Below are positions 55,223-63,644 of a stretch of DNA of 64,000 bases, piece after piece. Every line of letters starts with the position of its first letter. Within the stretch, counting starts at the first letter, position 1. The stretch spans positions 248,001-312,000 of the forward strand of contig NZ_CP033970.1 in the NCBI RefSeq assembly GCF_003854935.1, given 5' to 3'. The notes beneath the pieces are model-generated. The model saw only the letters and a list, made by a program, of their open reading frames with translations. It was not told where the DNA came from and did no database searches. The DNA is from Cupriavidus pauculus. Its GTDB lineage: Bacteria > Pseudomonadota > Gammaproteobacteria > Burkholderiales > Burkholderiaceae. The position numbers were made by a program, and so were the translations under genes.

Positions 55223-56650
55223 ATGAGCAGTGTCATCAATGATGGCGGCAACCCGTCCCGCGGGCCGGCGCCGTTCTTTTCCAAGGAAGCGACCTACGCC
55301 AAGCCGGGATTTTCCCGCTGGATGGTCCCGCCCGCCGCGCTGGCGGTTCACCTCTGTATCGGCCAGGCCTATGCCTTCTCGGTGTTCAATGCACCGCTGT
55401 CCAAGGTCATCGGCATTACCGAATCGGCGCCGGACGACTGGAAGCTGACCACGCTGGGCTGGATCTTCTCGCTGGCGATTTTCTTCCTGGGCATTTCGGC
55501 CGCGTTCGCCGGTAAATGGCTGGAGCGCGTGGGCCCGCGCAGGACGATGTTCACGGCGGCCTGCTGCTTCGGCGGCGGCTTCCTGATCTCGGCGCTGGGC
55601 GTCTACACGCACCAGATCGTGCTGCTGTACCTGGGCTACGGCGTGCTCGGCGGCATCGGGCTGGGCCTGGGCTACGTGTCGCCCGTGTCCACGCTGATCC
55701 GCTGGTTCCCGGACCGCCGCGGCATGGCCACCGGCATGGCCATCATGGGCTTTGGCGGCGGCGCGATGATCGCCGCGCCGCTGTCCGTGGCGCTGATGAA
55801 CTACTTCAAGAGCGCCACCTCGGTGGGCGTGACCCAGACCTTCCTGGTCATGGGCGTGGGCTACTTCATCTCGATGGCCATCGGCTCGCTGGCCATCCGC
55901 GTCCCGCCGCCCGGCTGGAAGCCGGAAGGCTGGACCCCGCCCGTGGTCGAGAACAAGATGATCACGCGCAACCACGTGCACATCGACGAAGCGCTGAAGA
56001 CCCCGCAGTTCTACCTGCTGTGGCTGGTGCTGTTCCTGAACGTGACCGCCGGCATCGGCGTGCTCGGCCAGGCGTCGCTCTTGATTCAGGAAAGCTTCAA
56101 GGGCAGCGTTACCCCGGCCGCCGCGGCCGGCTTCGTGGGCCTGCTGTCGCTGTTCAACATGGGCGGCCGCTTCTTCTGGGCGTCGTCGTCGGACTGGATC
56201 GGCCGCAAGAACACCTACTTCGTGTTCTTCGCGCTGGGCGCCGTGCTGTACTGGCTGGTGCCGCAACTGGGCGCCAGCGGCAACATCGCGCTGTTCGTGC
56301 TGGGCTACTGCGTGATCATGTCGATGTACGGCGGCGGCTTTGCCACCATCCCGGCCTACCTGGCCGACATGTTCGGCACGGCCTTCGTGGGCGGCATCCA
56401 CGGCCGCCTGCTGACCGCCTGGGCCGCCGCCGGCATTGCCGGCCCGGTGCTCGTGAACTACATCCGCGAATACCAGGTGGCGCACGGCGTGACCGGCGCG
56501 CAAGCCTATGCGATGACGCTGCACATCATGGCCGCGCTGCTGGTGGTCGGCTTCCTCTGCAACCTGCTGGTGTCGCGCGTGAATGCCAAGCACCACATGA
56601 GCGATGCCGACGTGGCCCGCCTTGGCGCCAGCGCCGGCGCGGCCCACTGA
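55223..56650 (+). CDS. MFS antiporter, oxalate/formate antiporter (OFA) family
   Basis: 475-residue inner-membrane transporter with twelve hydrophobic helices and the OFA features: PPAALAVHLCIGQAYAFSVF, loop WLERVGPRRTMFTAACC, GMATGMAIMGFGGGAMIAA and NMGGRFFWASSSDWIGRKNT. OFA members exchange oxalate for formate or carry other monocarboxylates; the substrate here is unproven. Start ATG 55223 has GGAGAAAGTCC upstream. It is followed after 31 bases by the small membrane partner at 56682, with a terminator after that, so the two form one transcript. Confidence 0.92.
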   Translation: MSSVINDGGNPSRGPAPFFSKEATYAKPGFSRWMVPPAALAVHLCIGQAYAFSVFNAPLSKVIGITESAPDDWKLTTLGWIFSLAIFFLGISAAFAGKWLERVGPRRTMFTAACCFGGGFLISALGVYTHQIVLLYLGYGVLGGIGLGLGYVSPVSTLIRWFPDRRGMATGMAIMGFGGGAMIAAPLSVALMNYFKSATSVGVTQTFLVMGVGYFISMAIGSLAIRVPPPGWKPEGWTPPVVENKMITRNHVHIDEALKTPQFYLLWLVLFLNVTAGIGVLGQASLLIQESFKGSVTPAAAAGFVGLLSLFNMGGRFFWASSSDWIGRKNTYFVFFALGAVLYWLVPQLGASGNIALFVLGYCVIMSMYGGGFATIPAYLADMFGTAFVGGIHGRLLTAWAAAGIAGPVLVNYIREYQVAHGVTGAQAYAMTLHIMAALLVVGFLCNLLVSRVNAKHHMSDADVARLGASAGAAH

Positions 56651-56681
56651 CCGGCCGCCCCCGCGACAAGGAGTCTTTCGA

Positions 56682-56813
56682 ATGCAAAACCAGAACCTGA
56701 ACGCACATCCGACCAACAAGGGCCTGCTGGCCGTCTTCTGGCTCTACGTGCTGATCCCGCTGGTGTGGGGCGTGTCCAACACGATCACCCAGGCGCTCAA
56801 GCTGTTCCAGTAA
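56682..56813 (+). CDS. MFS transporter small subunit (43-residue membrane peptide)
   Basis: 43 residues with one hydrophobic helix (GLLAVFWLYVLIPLVWGV). Such mini-proteins recur directly downstream of OFA-type antiporters in proteobacteria and are annotated as a small subunit. Good RBS (AAGGAG) eight bases before ATG. It is easily missed because of its size; conserved position and single-transcript context make it a real gene. Confidence 0.85.
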   Translation: MQNQNLNAHPTNKGLLAVFWLYVLIPLVWGVSNTITQALKLFQ

Positions 56814-56831
56814 GCGCCCACCCATCCGCAG

Positions 56832-56864
56832 AAAGGCCGCGACACGTTCGCGGCCTTTTTTTTT
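56832..56864 (+). terminator. Rho-independent terminator of the antiporter operon
   Basis: GGCCGCGA-N3-TTCGCGGCC stem with a small loop, followed by nine T. It begins 19 bases after the small-subunit stop. Confidence 0.93.
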
Positions 56865-56969
56865 GGCCCGCGCCACCGGAACGCAGCATTCCGGCGCCGC
56901 GCCTTGGCGCCATGCGCCCCGCTTCCTACACTGGACGGGCCGTACCCTCCACCCCTACCCCTCCGGAGC

Positions 56970-57059
56970 ATGATCGTCTACGCCTGCTCCACGCAGGCGT
57001 CGGCCACCACCGGCGCGGCGTTGCGCGTCGACGGCGGCGTGGTCGATACGATCATCTGA
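56970..57059 (+). pseudogene. C-terminal remnant of a short-chain dehydrogenase
   Basis: A 29-residue open frame, IVYACSTQASATTGAALRVD then GGVVDTII, matches the C-terminal end of SDR proteins (ASATTGAALRVDGGVV). All upstream parts (Gly-rich loop, YxxxK) are gone; DNA before it does not continue the frame. It is therefore a decayed gene fragment, next to an intact but different SDR on the opposite strand. Confidence 0.65.
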
Positions 57060-57081
57060 CGGCCGGGGTAGCCGCCATCGG

Positions 57082-58083
57082 CTAGCTGCGCCGGTGGCGC
57101 ATCATCGCCGCCATGGCCGCCGAGGCGCCCAGCACCAGCGCCGTCGCCAGGATCGGGTGGCGCGTGGATGCCGTGTACGGGCACGACTTCAGCGCCCGAC
57201 GATCCCCGGCGCGCTCGACCAGGCTGTTGCCGGCCGCGTGCAGCGCGTTGTCATCGCGCGGGCCGGCCGGCGTGTCGGTCTGCTGCGCGCGGCCCATGAA
57301 GCGCCGCATGAAGCGGTCGAACGTGTGCGGCGCGTGGTAGGCCGCGGCCGAGAACGCCTTGGCCGCGGCACCCACGAACATGTCGCGGCGCGGATGCTCG
57401 GCGGCAAACAGGATCGCGTCGGCCGCCATGGCCGGATCGTAGAGCGGCGGCGCCTGCCGGGGCTCCACGTGCAGGAAGTTCTTGGCGTGGGTGACGATCG
57501 GCGTATCGAGCGCCGCCGCCTTGATCAGCGTGACCGAGACCGGCGCCTTTTCCTGCTCCAGTTCCAGCCGCAGCGTGTCGGTGAATCCCTTGATCGCGTG
57601 CTGCGACGCCGCGTAGGCGCTCTGCAGCGGCAGCGGGCAGTCGCACGACTCGCTGCCCATGTTGATGATCGCCCCGCCCTCCTGCCGCAGGTGCGCCACG
57701 GCGGCCAGCGATCCATGCACCACGCCCCAGTAGTTCGTCTCGAACAGCCGGCGATGGTCCTCCAGCGGCACGTCGTCGTGGCGGCCGAAGATCGTCACGC
57801 CGGCGTTGTTGACCCACGTATCGAAGCCGCCAAAGCGCTCGATGGCCGACTGCGCGACATGCGCCACGTCCTCGTGCCGGCCCACGTCGGCGGTCACGGT
57901 GATGACCTCGGTGCCGTGCTCGCGCAGTTCCTCGGCCAGCTTGTGCAGCGCATCCTCGCCGCGCGCCACCAGCACCAGCCTGGCCCCCCTGGCAGCCGCC
58001 TTGCGGGCCGTCACCAGCCCCACGCCGCTCGTGGCCCCGGTCAGCACGATGACCTGCGAGCCCACCTTCTTGTGCGTCTTCAT
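57082..58083 (-). CDS. Short-chain dehydrogenase/reductase with C-terminal membrane helix
   Basis: 333-residue SDR with cofactor loop VLTGATSGVGLVTARKAA, NNAG in DTWVNNAGVTIFGRHD, catalytic Ser region INMGSESC and Tyr/Lys in YAASQHAIKGF. After the Rossmann domain there is an Arg/His-rich linker and a hydrophobic tail (ILATALVLGASAAMAAMM) that may anchor it. Substrate unknown. The start ATG 58083 is preferred over an upstream extension into the divergent promoter. It is divergent from ligD. Confidence 0.9.
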   Translation of the reverse strand: MKTHKKVGSQVIVLTGATSGVGLVTARKAAARGARLVLVARGEDALHKLAEELREHGTEVITVTADVGRHEDVAHVAQSAIERFGGFDTWVNNAGVTIFGRHDDVPLEDHRRLFETNYWGVVHGSLAAVAHLRQEGGAIINMGSESCDCPLPLQSAYAASQHAIKGFTDTLRLELEQEKAPVSVTLIKAAALDTPIVTHAKNFLHVEPRQAPPLYDPAMAADAILFAAEHPRRDMFVGAAAKAFSAAAYHAPHTFDRFMRRFMGRAQQTDTPAGPRDDNALHAAGNSLVERAGDRRALKSCPYTASTRHPILATALVLGASAAMAAMMRHRRS

Positions 58084-58325
58084 CTTGCCTCTCTTGGCTG
58101 AGTTGGATCGGGATCGAAGCCAGGGTGACGTCGCACATCCCGTGCCCGGCCAGCCGGCGGGAGACGCCGATGTGCGCCGCAGCAATCCCGGCCAGGATTT
58201 ACAAACGCGGTAAAAAGTCCGCCATCCATGTAGGACGGCTACTGCTTTCGCACGCGACGTGGGCTGCATAAGCTGGAACGGACCCCGCTTTGCGCGCTTC
58301 GCGCAATACGCCACCACCCGCTGCC

Positions 58326-60950
58326 ATGGCCAAGACCGCCTCCGCCACCCGCCCCGCCTCCCGCAAGCCGGCCGACGCCGCCCTGGGCAAGTACCAGGAC
58401 ATGCGCGACTTCGGCGCCACGCCCGAGCCCAGCGGCAAGACCGCGCGCGGGCGCCGCGCGGCGGCCAACGGCGCCCACGCGTTCGTCATCCAGAAGCACG
58501 CGGCCCGGCGGCTGCACTACGACTTCCGGCTGGAACTCGACGGCACGCTCAAGAGCTGGGCCGTGCCCAAGGGCCCGAGCTTCGACCCCGCCGACAAGCG
58601 CATGGCCGTGCATGTGGAAGACCACCCGCTCGACTACGCCGATTTCGAGGGCGTGATTCCGGCCGGCCATTACGGCGCGGGCACCGTCATCGTCTGGGAC
58701 CGGGGCGTCTGGATTCCGGACGAAGACCCGGAGGCCGGCTACCGCGCCGGCAAGCTCAAGTTCGAACTGCGCGGCGAAAAGCTGCAGGGGCACTGGACGC
58801 TGGTGCGCATGGGCGGCCGCAAGGCGCGCGACGACAACGCCTGGCTGCTGATCAAGGAGCGCGACGCCTTTGCGCGGCCAGCGTCCGAATTCGACGTGGT
58901 CGAGGCCATGCCCGACAGCGTGCTGGCCGGCACGGCCAGGCCGGGCAAGAAGAAAGCCGGCGCCGCCAAGGCCGACGCCAAGGCCAAGCCCGCGCGCGGC
59001 AAGCGCACCGCCGCCATCGAACTGCCCGAAAAGGCGAATCCGGCCGCGCTGCCGCTGGCGCTGACGCCGCAACTGGCCACGCTGGTCGAAGCCCCGCCGG
59101 CCGACCCCACCGCGTGGCAGTACGAGATCAAGTTCGATGGCTACCGCATCGTGGCCCGCATCGACGGCGACGACGTGCGGCTGTTCACGCGCAACGGGCA
59201 CGACTGGACGTCGAAACTGCGCCCGCTGGCGGCCGAGATTGCCGGCCTGGGCTGGCCCGACGGCTGGCTCGACGGCGAGATCGTGGTCGTGGACGCCCAG
59301 GGCATCACCGATTTCCAGGCACTGCAGAACGCCTTCGAGACCGCCCACGCCGAGGCCATCCAGTTCTACGCGTTCGACCTGCCCTACTACGCCGGCCACG
59401 ACCTGCGCGCCGTGCCGCTGGCCGAGCGCCGCGCGCTGCTGTACCGGCTGCTGGCCGACCACAAGTCCGGCCGGGTGCGCTTCAGCGACAACTTCGAGGG
59501 CGACCCGAAAGACATGCTGGACGCGGCCTGCCGCATGAAGCTCGAAGGCATCATCGGCAAGCGCGCCGATGCGCCGTACGTCAGTACGCGCGCCGGCACG
59601 TGGATCAAGCTCAAGTGCCAGAACCGCCAGGAATTCGTGATCGGCGGCTACACCGATCCCAAGGGCAGCCGCAACGGGCTGGGGTCGCTGCTGCTGGGCC
59701 TGCACGATCCGGACGGCAAGCTGCGCTACGTGGGCAACGTGGGCACCGGCTTCGACACGGCCATGCTGGACGCGCTGCGCAAGCAACTGGACGGGCTGGC
59801 CGCCGACAAGACCCCGTTCGACCCGCTGCCGCGCGGCATCAAGGGCCACTGGGTCAAGCCCAAGCTGGTGGCCGAGGTCACGTTTGGCGCCTGGACCCGC
59901 GAGGGCCGCATCCGCCACTCGGTCTTCCATGCGCTGCGCACGGACAAGCCAGCATCCGCCGTGACGCTGGAAAAACCGGCCAAGCCCGCCGACAAGGCGC
60001 CGAAGGCGGCGGCCAAGGCAGCCGCAAAGACGGCAACTGGCCGCAAGACGTCCGGCAAGACCGCCATCGGCAACGTGGCCGTCAGCCATGCGGACCGCGT
60101 GATCGACAAATCCACCGGGCTGACCAAGGGCGACCTGGTCACCTATTACGCCCGCGCCGCCGCGCTGATGCTGCCGCACCTGAAGGGCCGGCCGCTGGCA
60201 CTGGTACGGGCGCCGGCCGGCATCGACGGCGAGCAGTTCTTCCAGCGCCACGGCGACACGCTGAAGCTGAAAGGCGTGCGGGCGCTGGACCCGGCGCTCT
60301 GGCCCGGCCACCCGCCGCTGCTGGAAATCACCGGCGCCGACGCCATCGTCGAGGCCGCGCAGCTGAACGTCGTGGAATTCCACACCTGGAACGCGCTGGC
60401 GCGCAATATCGGCAAGCCGGACCAGATCGTGTTCGACATCGACCCCGGCGAGGGCGTGACCTGGCGCGAGATCCAGGAAGCCGCCACGCTGGTCAAGGCC
60501 ATGCTCGACGAACTGGGCCTGCAGGGCTTTCTGAAGACCAGCGGCGGCAAGGGCCTGCACGTGGTGGTGCCGCTGGCCGCGCGGGCCGGCTGGGACGAGG
60601 TGCGCGACTTCTCGCAGGACGTGGTGAACCACATGGCCAGCACGATTCCGGACCGCTTTGTAGCAAAGAGCGGCCCCCGCAACCGCGTTGGCAAGATTTT
60701 CATCGATTACCTGCGCAACGGTGTCGGCGCTACCACGGCGGCCGCATTTTCGGCGCGCGCCCGGCCCGGCCTGGGCGTCTCGATCCCGGTGAGCTGGGAC
60801 GAGTTGGACGACCTGACCGGCGCCGCCCAGTGGACCATCGCCAACGTCGAAGACCGGCTGGCCGAACTGGCCCGCCACGACCCCTGGGCCGGCCACGACA
60901 AGGTTCGCCAGACGCTGACGCGCGCCCGCAAGCTGCTCGGCGACGGCTGA
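58326..60950 (+). CDS. ligD: ATP-dependent DNA ligase LigD (NHEJ, PE-LIG-POL)
   Basis: 874-residue end-joining enzyme. Domain order: 3'-phosphoesterase (residues about 55-185; RRLHYDFRLELDG, VHVEDHPLDY), linker rich in Lys/Ala, ATP ligase with catalytic Lys269 in YEIKFDGYRIV and LDGEIVVVD, second Ala/Lys linker, then primase-polymerase from about 585 (FDIDPGEGVTWRE; TSGGKGLHVVVPLAARAGWD). Order matches the Pseudomonas type. ATG 58326 is preferred because the upstream 12 codons are unlike LigD. Works with Ku, which starts 2.7 kb downstream. Confidence 0.95.
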   Translation: MAKTASATRPASRKPADAALGKYQDMRDFGATPEPSGKTARGRRAAANGAHAFVIQKHAARRLHYDFRLELDGTLKSWAVPKGPSFDPADKRMAVHVEDHPLDYADFEGVIPAGHYGAGTVIVWDRGVWIPDEDPEAGYRAGKLKFELRGEKLQGHWTLVRMGGRKARDDNAWLLIKERDAFARPASEFDVVEAMPDSVLAGTARPGKKKAGAAKADAKAKPARGKRTAAIELPEKANPAALPLALTPQLATLVEAPPADPTAWQYEIKFDGYRIVARIDGDDVRLFTRNGHDWTSKLRPLAAEIAGLGWPDGWLDGEIVVVDAQGITDFQALQNAFETAHAEAIQFYAFDLPYYAGHDLRAVPLAERRALLYRLLADHKSGRVRFSDNFEGDPKDMLDAACRMKLEGIIGKRADAPYVSTRAGTWIKLKCQNRQEFVIGGYTDPKGSRNGLGSLLLGLHDPDGKLRYVGNVGTGFDTAMLDALRKQLDGLAADKTPFDPLPRGIKGHWVKPKLVAEVTFGAWTREGRIRHSVFHALRTDKPASAVTLEKPAKPADKAPKAAAKAAAKTATGRKTSGKTAIGNVAVSHADRVIDKSTGLTKGDLVTYYARAAALMLPHLKGRPLALVRAPAGIDGEQFFQRHGDTLKLKGVRALDPALWPGHPPLLEITGADAIVEAAQLNVVEFHTWNALARNIGKPDQIVFDIDPGEGVTWREIQEAATLVKAMLDELGLQGFLKTSGGKGLHVVVPLAARAGWDEVRDFSQDVVNHMASTIPDRFVAKSGPRNRVGKIFIDYLRNGVGATTAAAFSARARPGLGVSIPVSWDELDDLTGAAQWTIANVEDRLAELARHDPWAGHDKVRQTLTRARKLLGDG

Positions 60951-61096
60951 AACCAGCCCCCGCCGCCCGTGTATCCCCCACGCCATGGCGCGCGCGGCGC
61001 GCTGTAGGCGTCCGTCTGTCAGCCGCTTGGCCATAAGCGGCACGGTTCTTGCCACGATGCTCCCAGAACACGGCCGAAAAGGGCCGCCGAGAGCTG

Positions 61097-61258
61097 ATGG
61101 AACCGATGAGACAAGACCCCGATCCCTGGTATTCGAGCGAATTCTGGCAGCGCGCCGTCATCGGCGTGTTGATGCTGGCACTGGCCTGGATGCTGGCTTC
61201 GCCGGCCGATGCCGGTGCCGCCGGGCTGCGCGCGCCGCATGGCGCGGTGGCGCCATGA
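61097..61258 (+). CDS. Small single-helix membrane protein
   Basis: 53-residue open frame with one hydrophobic segment (AVIGVLMLALAWMLASP). Codon third positions are mostly G/C, unlike the following low-GC stretch, which supports coding. GAGAGCTG precedes the ATG. Family unknown; it lies between ligD and the histidine kinase. Confidence 0.5.
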   Translation: MEPMRQDPDPWYSSEFWQRAVIGVLMLALAWMLASPADAGAAGLRAPHGAVAP

Positions 61259-61460
61259 AGTGGATGAACGGACCCGCCGGGCCTTCGGGACGTTACGTCG
61301 AAAATACAAATGCCATGGGTGGAATGCAGGTAAAAAATACAATTCAGGATCCTTTGGCGCCACTTGCGCGGTTTGCAGGGGATGGCGCCGTGCCGCTTCG
61401 TGCCCTGATCGCTTCAGATTCCGCCATTACCAAAGCGGCGCCGCTTGCCGCCTGCCAGCC

Positions 61461-63464
61461 ATGAACGCTTCGACCGTGCCCCATCCGACGCGCCGCCCGC
61501 TGGTCCTCAACGTCGAGGGCCGCGAGGGGCCGCGCTACGTCAAGAGCCGCATCCTGAACCGTGCCGAGTTTTCCGTCCTGGAAGCCTCCGACGGCCAGGC
61601 CGCGCTGTCGCTGGTGCGCCAGCACGCGCCAGACCTCGTGCTGCTGTCGGGCCAGCTGTCCGACATCGACGGGCTCGACGTCTGCCGCCTGATCAAGAGC
61701 GATCCGCAGACCGCCCGGACCATGGTGCTGCTGACCTCGCCCGGCGTGACCGATTCGCACCGCCGGGTGCAGGCGCTGGATAGCGGCGCCGACAGCCTGC
61801 TGGTGGAGCCGGTGGAGCCCGAGGAGCTGATCTCGAACATCAACGCGCTGCTGCGCATGCGCGGCGCCGAGGATGCCTACCGCCGCACATCCGAGGCGCT
61901 GCACGAGAACGAAGACCTGTTCCGCCAGCTGGCCGAGGCGCTGGCCGACGTGGTCTGGATCCTCGATCCGGCCGCCCAGCGCTTCCTGTTCGTCAGCCCG
62001 GCCTTCGAGGCGCTGTGGGGCCGGCCGGCCGACATCGTCAAGCAGGACCCGACGCAGTGGCTGCAATGGGTCTCGCCCGAGGATCGCCCGCGCATGGAAG
62101 CCGAATGGCAGAGCATGCTGCGCGACGGCCGGCTCGACGCCGGCTTCCAGCTCGAACGCCCCAACGGCGAAATCCGCGAAGTCCACATGCGGGCGTTCCC
62201 GGTACGGGGCGCCGACGGCCGCTGCCTGCGCGTGGCCGGCATCTGCCAGGACGTGACGCGCCACAACCGCGCCGAACGCACGCTGTACAACGAGGAACGC
62301 CGCAAGGACGAATTCCTGGCGATGCTGGCGCATGAGCTGCGCAACCCGCTGGCGCCGATGCGCAGCGCGGTGGACCTGCTGCAGCAGTTCTCGCCGTCGC
62401 GCGAGGACATGTTCCGCGCCCGCGACATCATCGGCCGCCAGCTTCATCACCTGACCCGGCTGGTCGACGAACTGCTGGACGTGTCGCGCTTCAACCAGGG
62501 CAAGATCACGCTGCGGCGCGACCTGGTGGAACTGCGCGGCGCGCTGAACACGGCCGTCGAAACGGTGCGGCCGCTGCTGGAATCGCGCCAGCACACGCTG
62601 CGGCTGTCGCTGCCGGAGCAGCCGCTGCCGGTGCGCGGCGACATGGTCCGGCTGACCCAGATCTTTGCCAACCTGCTGCACAACGCGGCCAAGTACACGC
62701 CCGAAGGCGGCCAGATCACGGTGGAGGCCACCGTATCGGACGGCAAGGTGTTCGTGCGCGTGCGCGACAACGGCAACGGCCTGTCGCCAGCGCTGCAGCG
62801 CCAGCTGTTCGATCCGCTGGCGCCCGAGGTGGGCGCGGCCGATGGCGCCGCGGGCGGCGAGCACGACGACCGGCCGCCGGTGCCGCAGGACGCCTTTACC
62901 GACCCCGACAACTTTGCGGCACGCGAGGGCCCCGGCATCGGCCTGACGCTGGTGCAGAAGCTGGTGACGCTGCACGGCGGCCGTGTCAGCGCCGAAAGCC
63001 CGGGCCGCAACCTGGGCAGCACGTTCACGGTGGAACTGCCCGTGGAGCCGTGGCAGAACTGGCACCCGACCAGCGGCAAGACGCGCGCGCAGTCGTCGGC
63101 CACGCACACGATCATGCTGGTCGACGACAACGTCGACGCGCTGGAAGCGATGACGATGACGCTGGAAACGCTGGGCCACACCGTGGTGACCGCGGCCGAC
63201 GGCCAGAGCGCCATCGACCGCGCCGCCAGCGTGCGGCCGGACGTGGTGCTGCTGGACCTGGGCATGCCGACGATGGACGGCTTCGAGACCGCCCGCCGGC
63301 TGCGCGAGATTCCCGAGCTGCGCAACGCGCGGCTGGTGGCGCTGACCGGTTTCGGCCAGCCCGACGACCGGCGCCGCACCCGTGCCGCCGGCTTTGACCT
63401 GCACCTGGTCAAGCCGGCGGATCTCAACGCGCTCACGCGGCTGCTGGACGAGCTGGACGCCTGA
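61461..63464 (+). CDS. Hybrid histidine kinase with N-terminal pseudo-receiver
   Basis: 667-residue cytoplasmic sensor kinase without membrane helices. Domains: receiver-like (1-125), PAS (about 150-270), HisKA with MLAHELRNPLAP (His291), HATPase (NLLHNAAKYT, GPGIGLTLVQKL), and a C-terminal receiver with phosphoacceptor Asp599 (VVLLDLGMPTMDGFE). In the N-terminal receiver the acceptor Asp is Ser63 (LVLLSGQLSDIDG) and the conserved Lys is Glu (LLVEPVEPEE), so it cannot be phosphorylated in the usual way. It lies between ligD and ku. ATG 61461 is preceded by a low-GC, promoter-like stretch. Confidence 0.92.
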   Translation: MNASTVPHPTRRPLVLNVEGREGPRYVKSRILNRAEFSVLEASDGQAALSLVRQHAPDLVLLSGQLSDIDGLDVCRLIKSDPQTARTMVLLTSPGVTDSHRRVQALDSGADSLLVEPVEPEELISNINALLRMRGAEDAYRRTSEALHENEDLFRQLAEALADVVWILDPAAQRFLFVSPAFEALWGRPADIVKQDPTQWLQWVSPEDRPRMEAEWQSMLRDGRLDAGFQLERPNGEIREVHMRAFPVRGADGRCLRVAGICQDVTRHNRAERTLYNEERRKDEFLAMLAHELRNPLAPMRSAVDLLQQFSPSREDMFRARDIIGRQLHHLTRLVDELLDVSRFNQGKITLRRDLVELRGALNTAVETVRPLLESRQHTLRLSLPEQPLPVRGDMVRLTQIFANLLHNAAKYTPEGGQITVEATVSDGKVFVRVRDNGNGLSPALQRQLFDPLAPEVGAADGAAGGEHDDRPPVPQDAFTDPDNFAAREGPGIGLTLVQKLVTLHGGRVSAESPGRNLGSTFTVELPVEPWQNWHPTSGKTRAQSSATHTIMLVDDNVDALEAMTMTLETLGHTVVTAADGQSAIDRAASVRPDVVLLDLGMPTMDGFETARRLREIPELRNARLVALTGFGQPDDRRRTRAAGFDLHLVKPADLNALTRLLDELDA

Positions 63465-63491
63465 CCGCCGAGCGCCTGGACGAGGAACACC

Positions 63492-63632
63492 ATGCACATC
63501 ACCCCCGAACCCGACATCACGCCCCCGAAGCCGGAGATGCCGCCGCCCGAGCCGCCCGACAACACGCCGGAGCCGGTGAACGACCCGCCCCCGGGCGACA
63601 TGCCGCCGCCCCCGCCGCAGCGCGCGGCCTAG
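63492..63632 (+). CDS. Proline-rich mini-protein
   Basis: 46 residues, about 40 percent proline (TPPKPEMPPPEPPDN), acidic, with no hydrophobic segment. GAGGAACACC precedes ATG 63492. It is located 27 bases after the kinase stop and 12 bases before ku, so probably in the same transcript. No family recognised; a short disordered peptide. Confidence 0.55.
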   Translation: MHITPEPDITPPKPEMPPPEPPDNTPEPVNDPPPGDMPPPPPQRAA

Positions 63633-63644
63633 CCGGGCGTCGCC

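Noticed and set aside
58239-61055. Minus-strand open frame of 938 codons over ligD
   Set aside because: Antisense of the well-supported ligD; no motif, shadow composition.
61255-61464. Small 69-codon frame linked by ATGA overlaps to both the mini-membrane protein and the kinase gene
   Set aside because: The overlaps are attractive, but third codon positions are poor in G/C and the DNA is AT-rich with promoter-like words, unlike coding DNA here. Better explained as the kinase promoter region.
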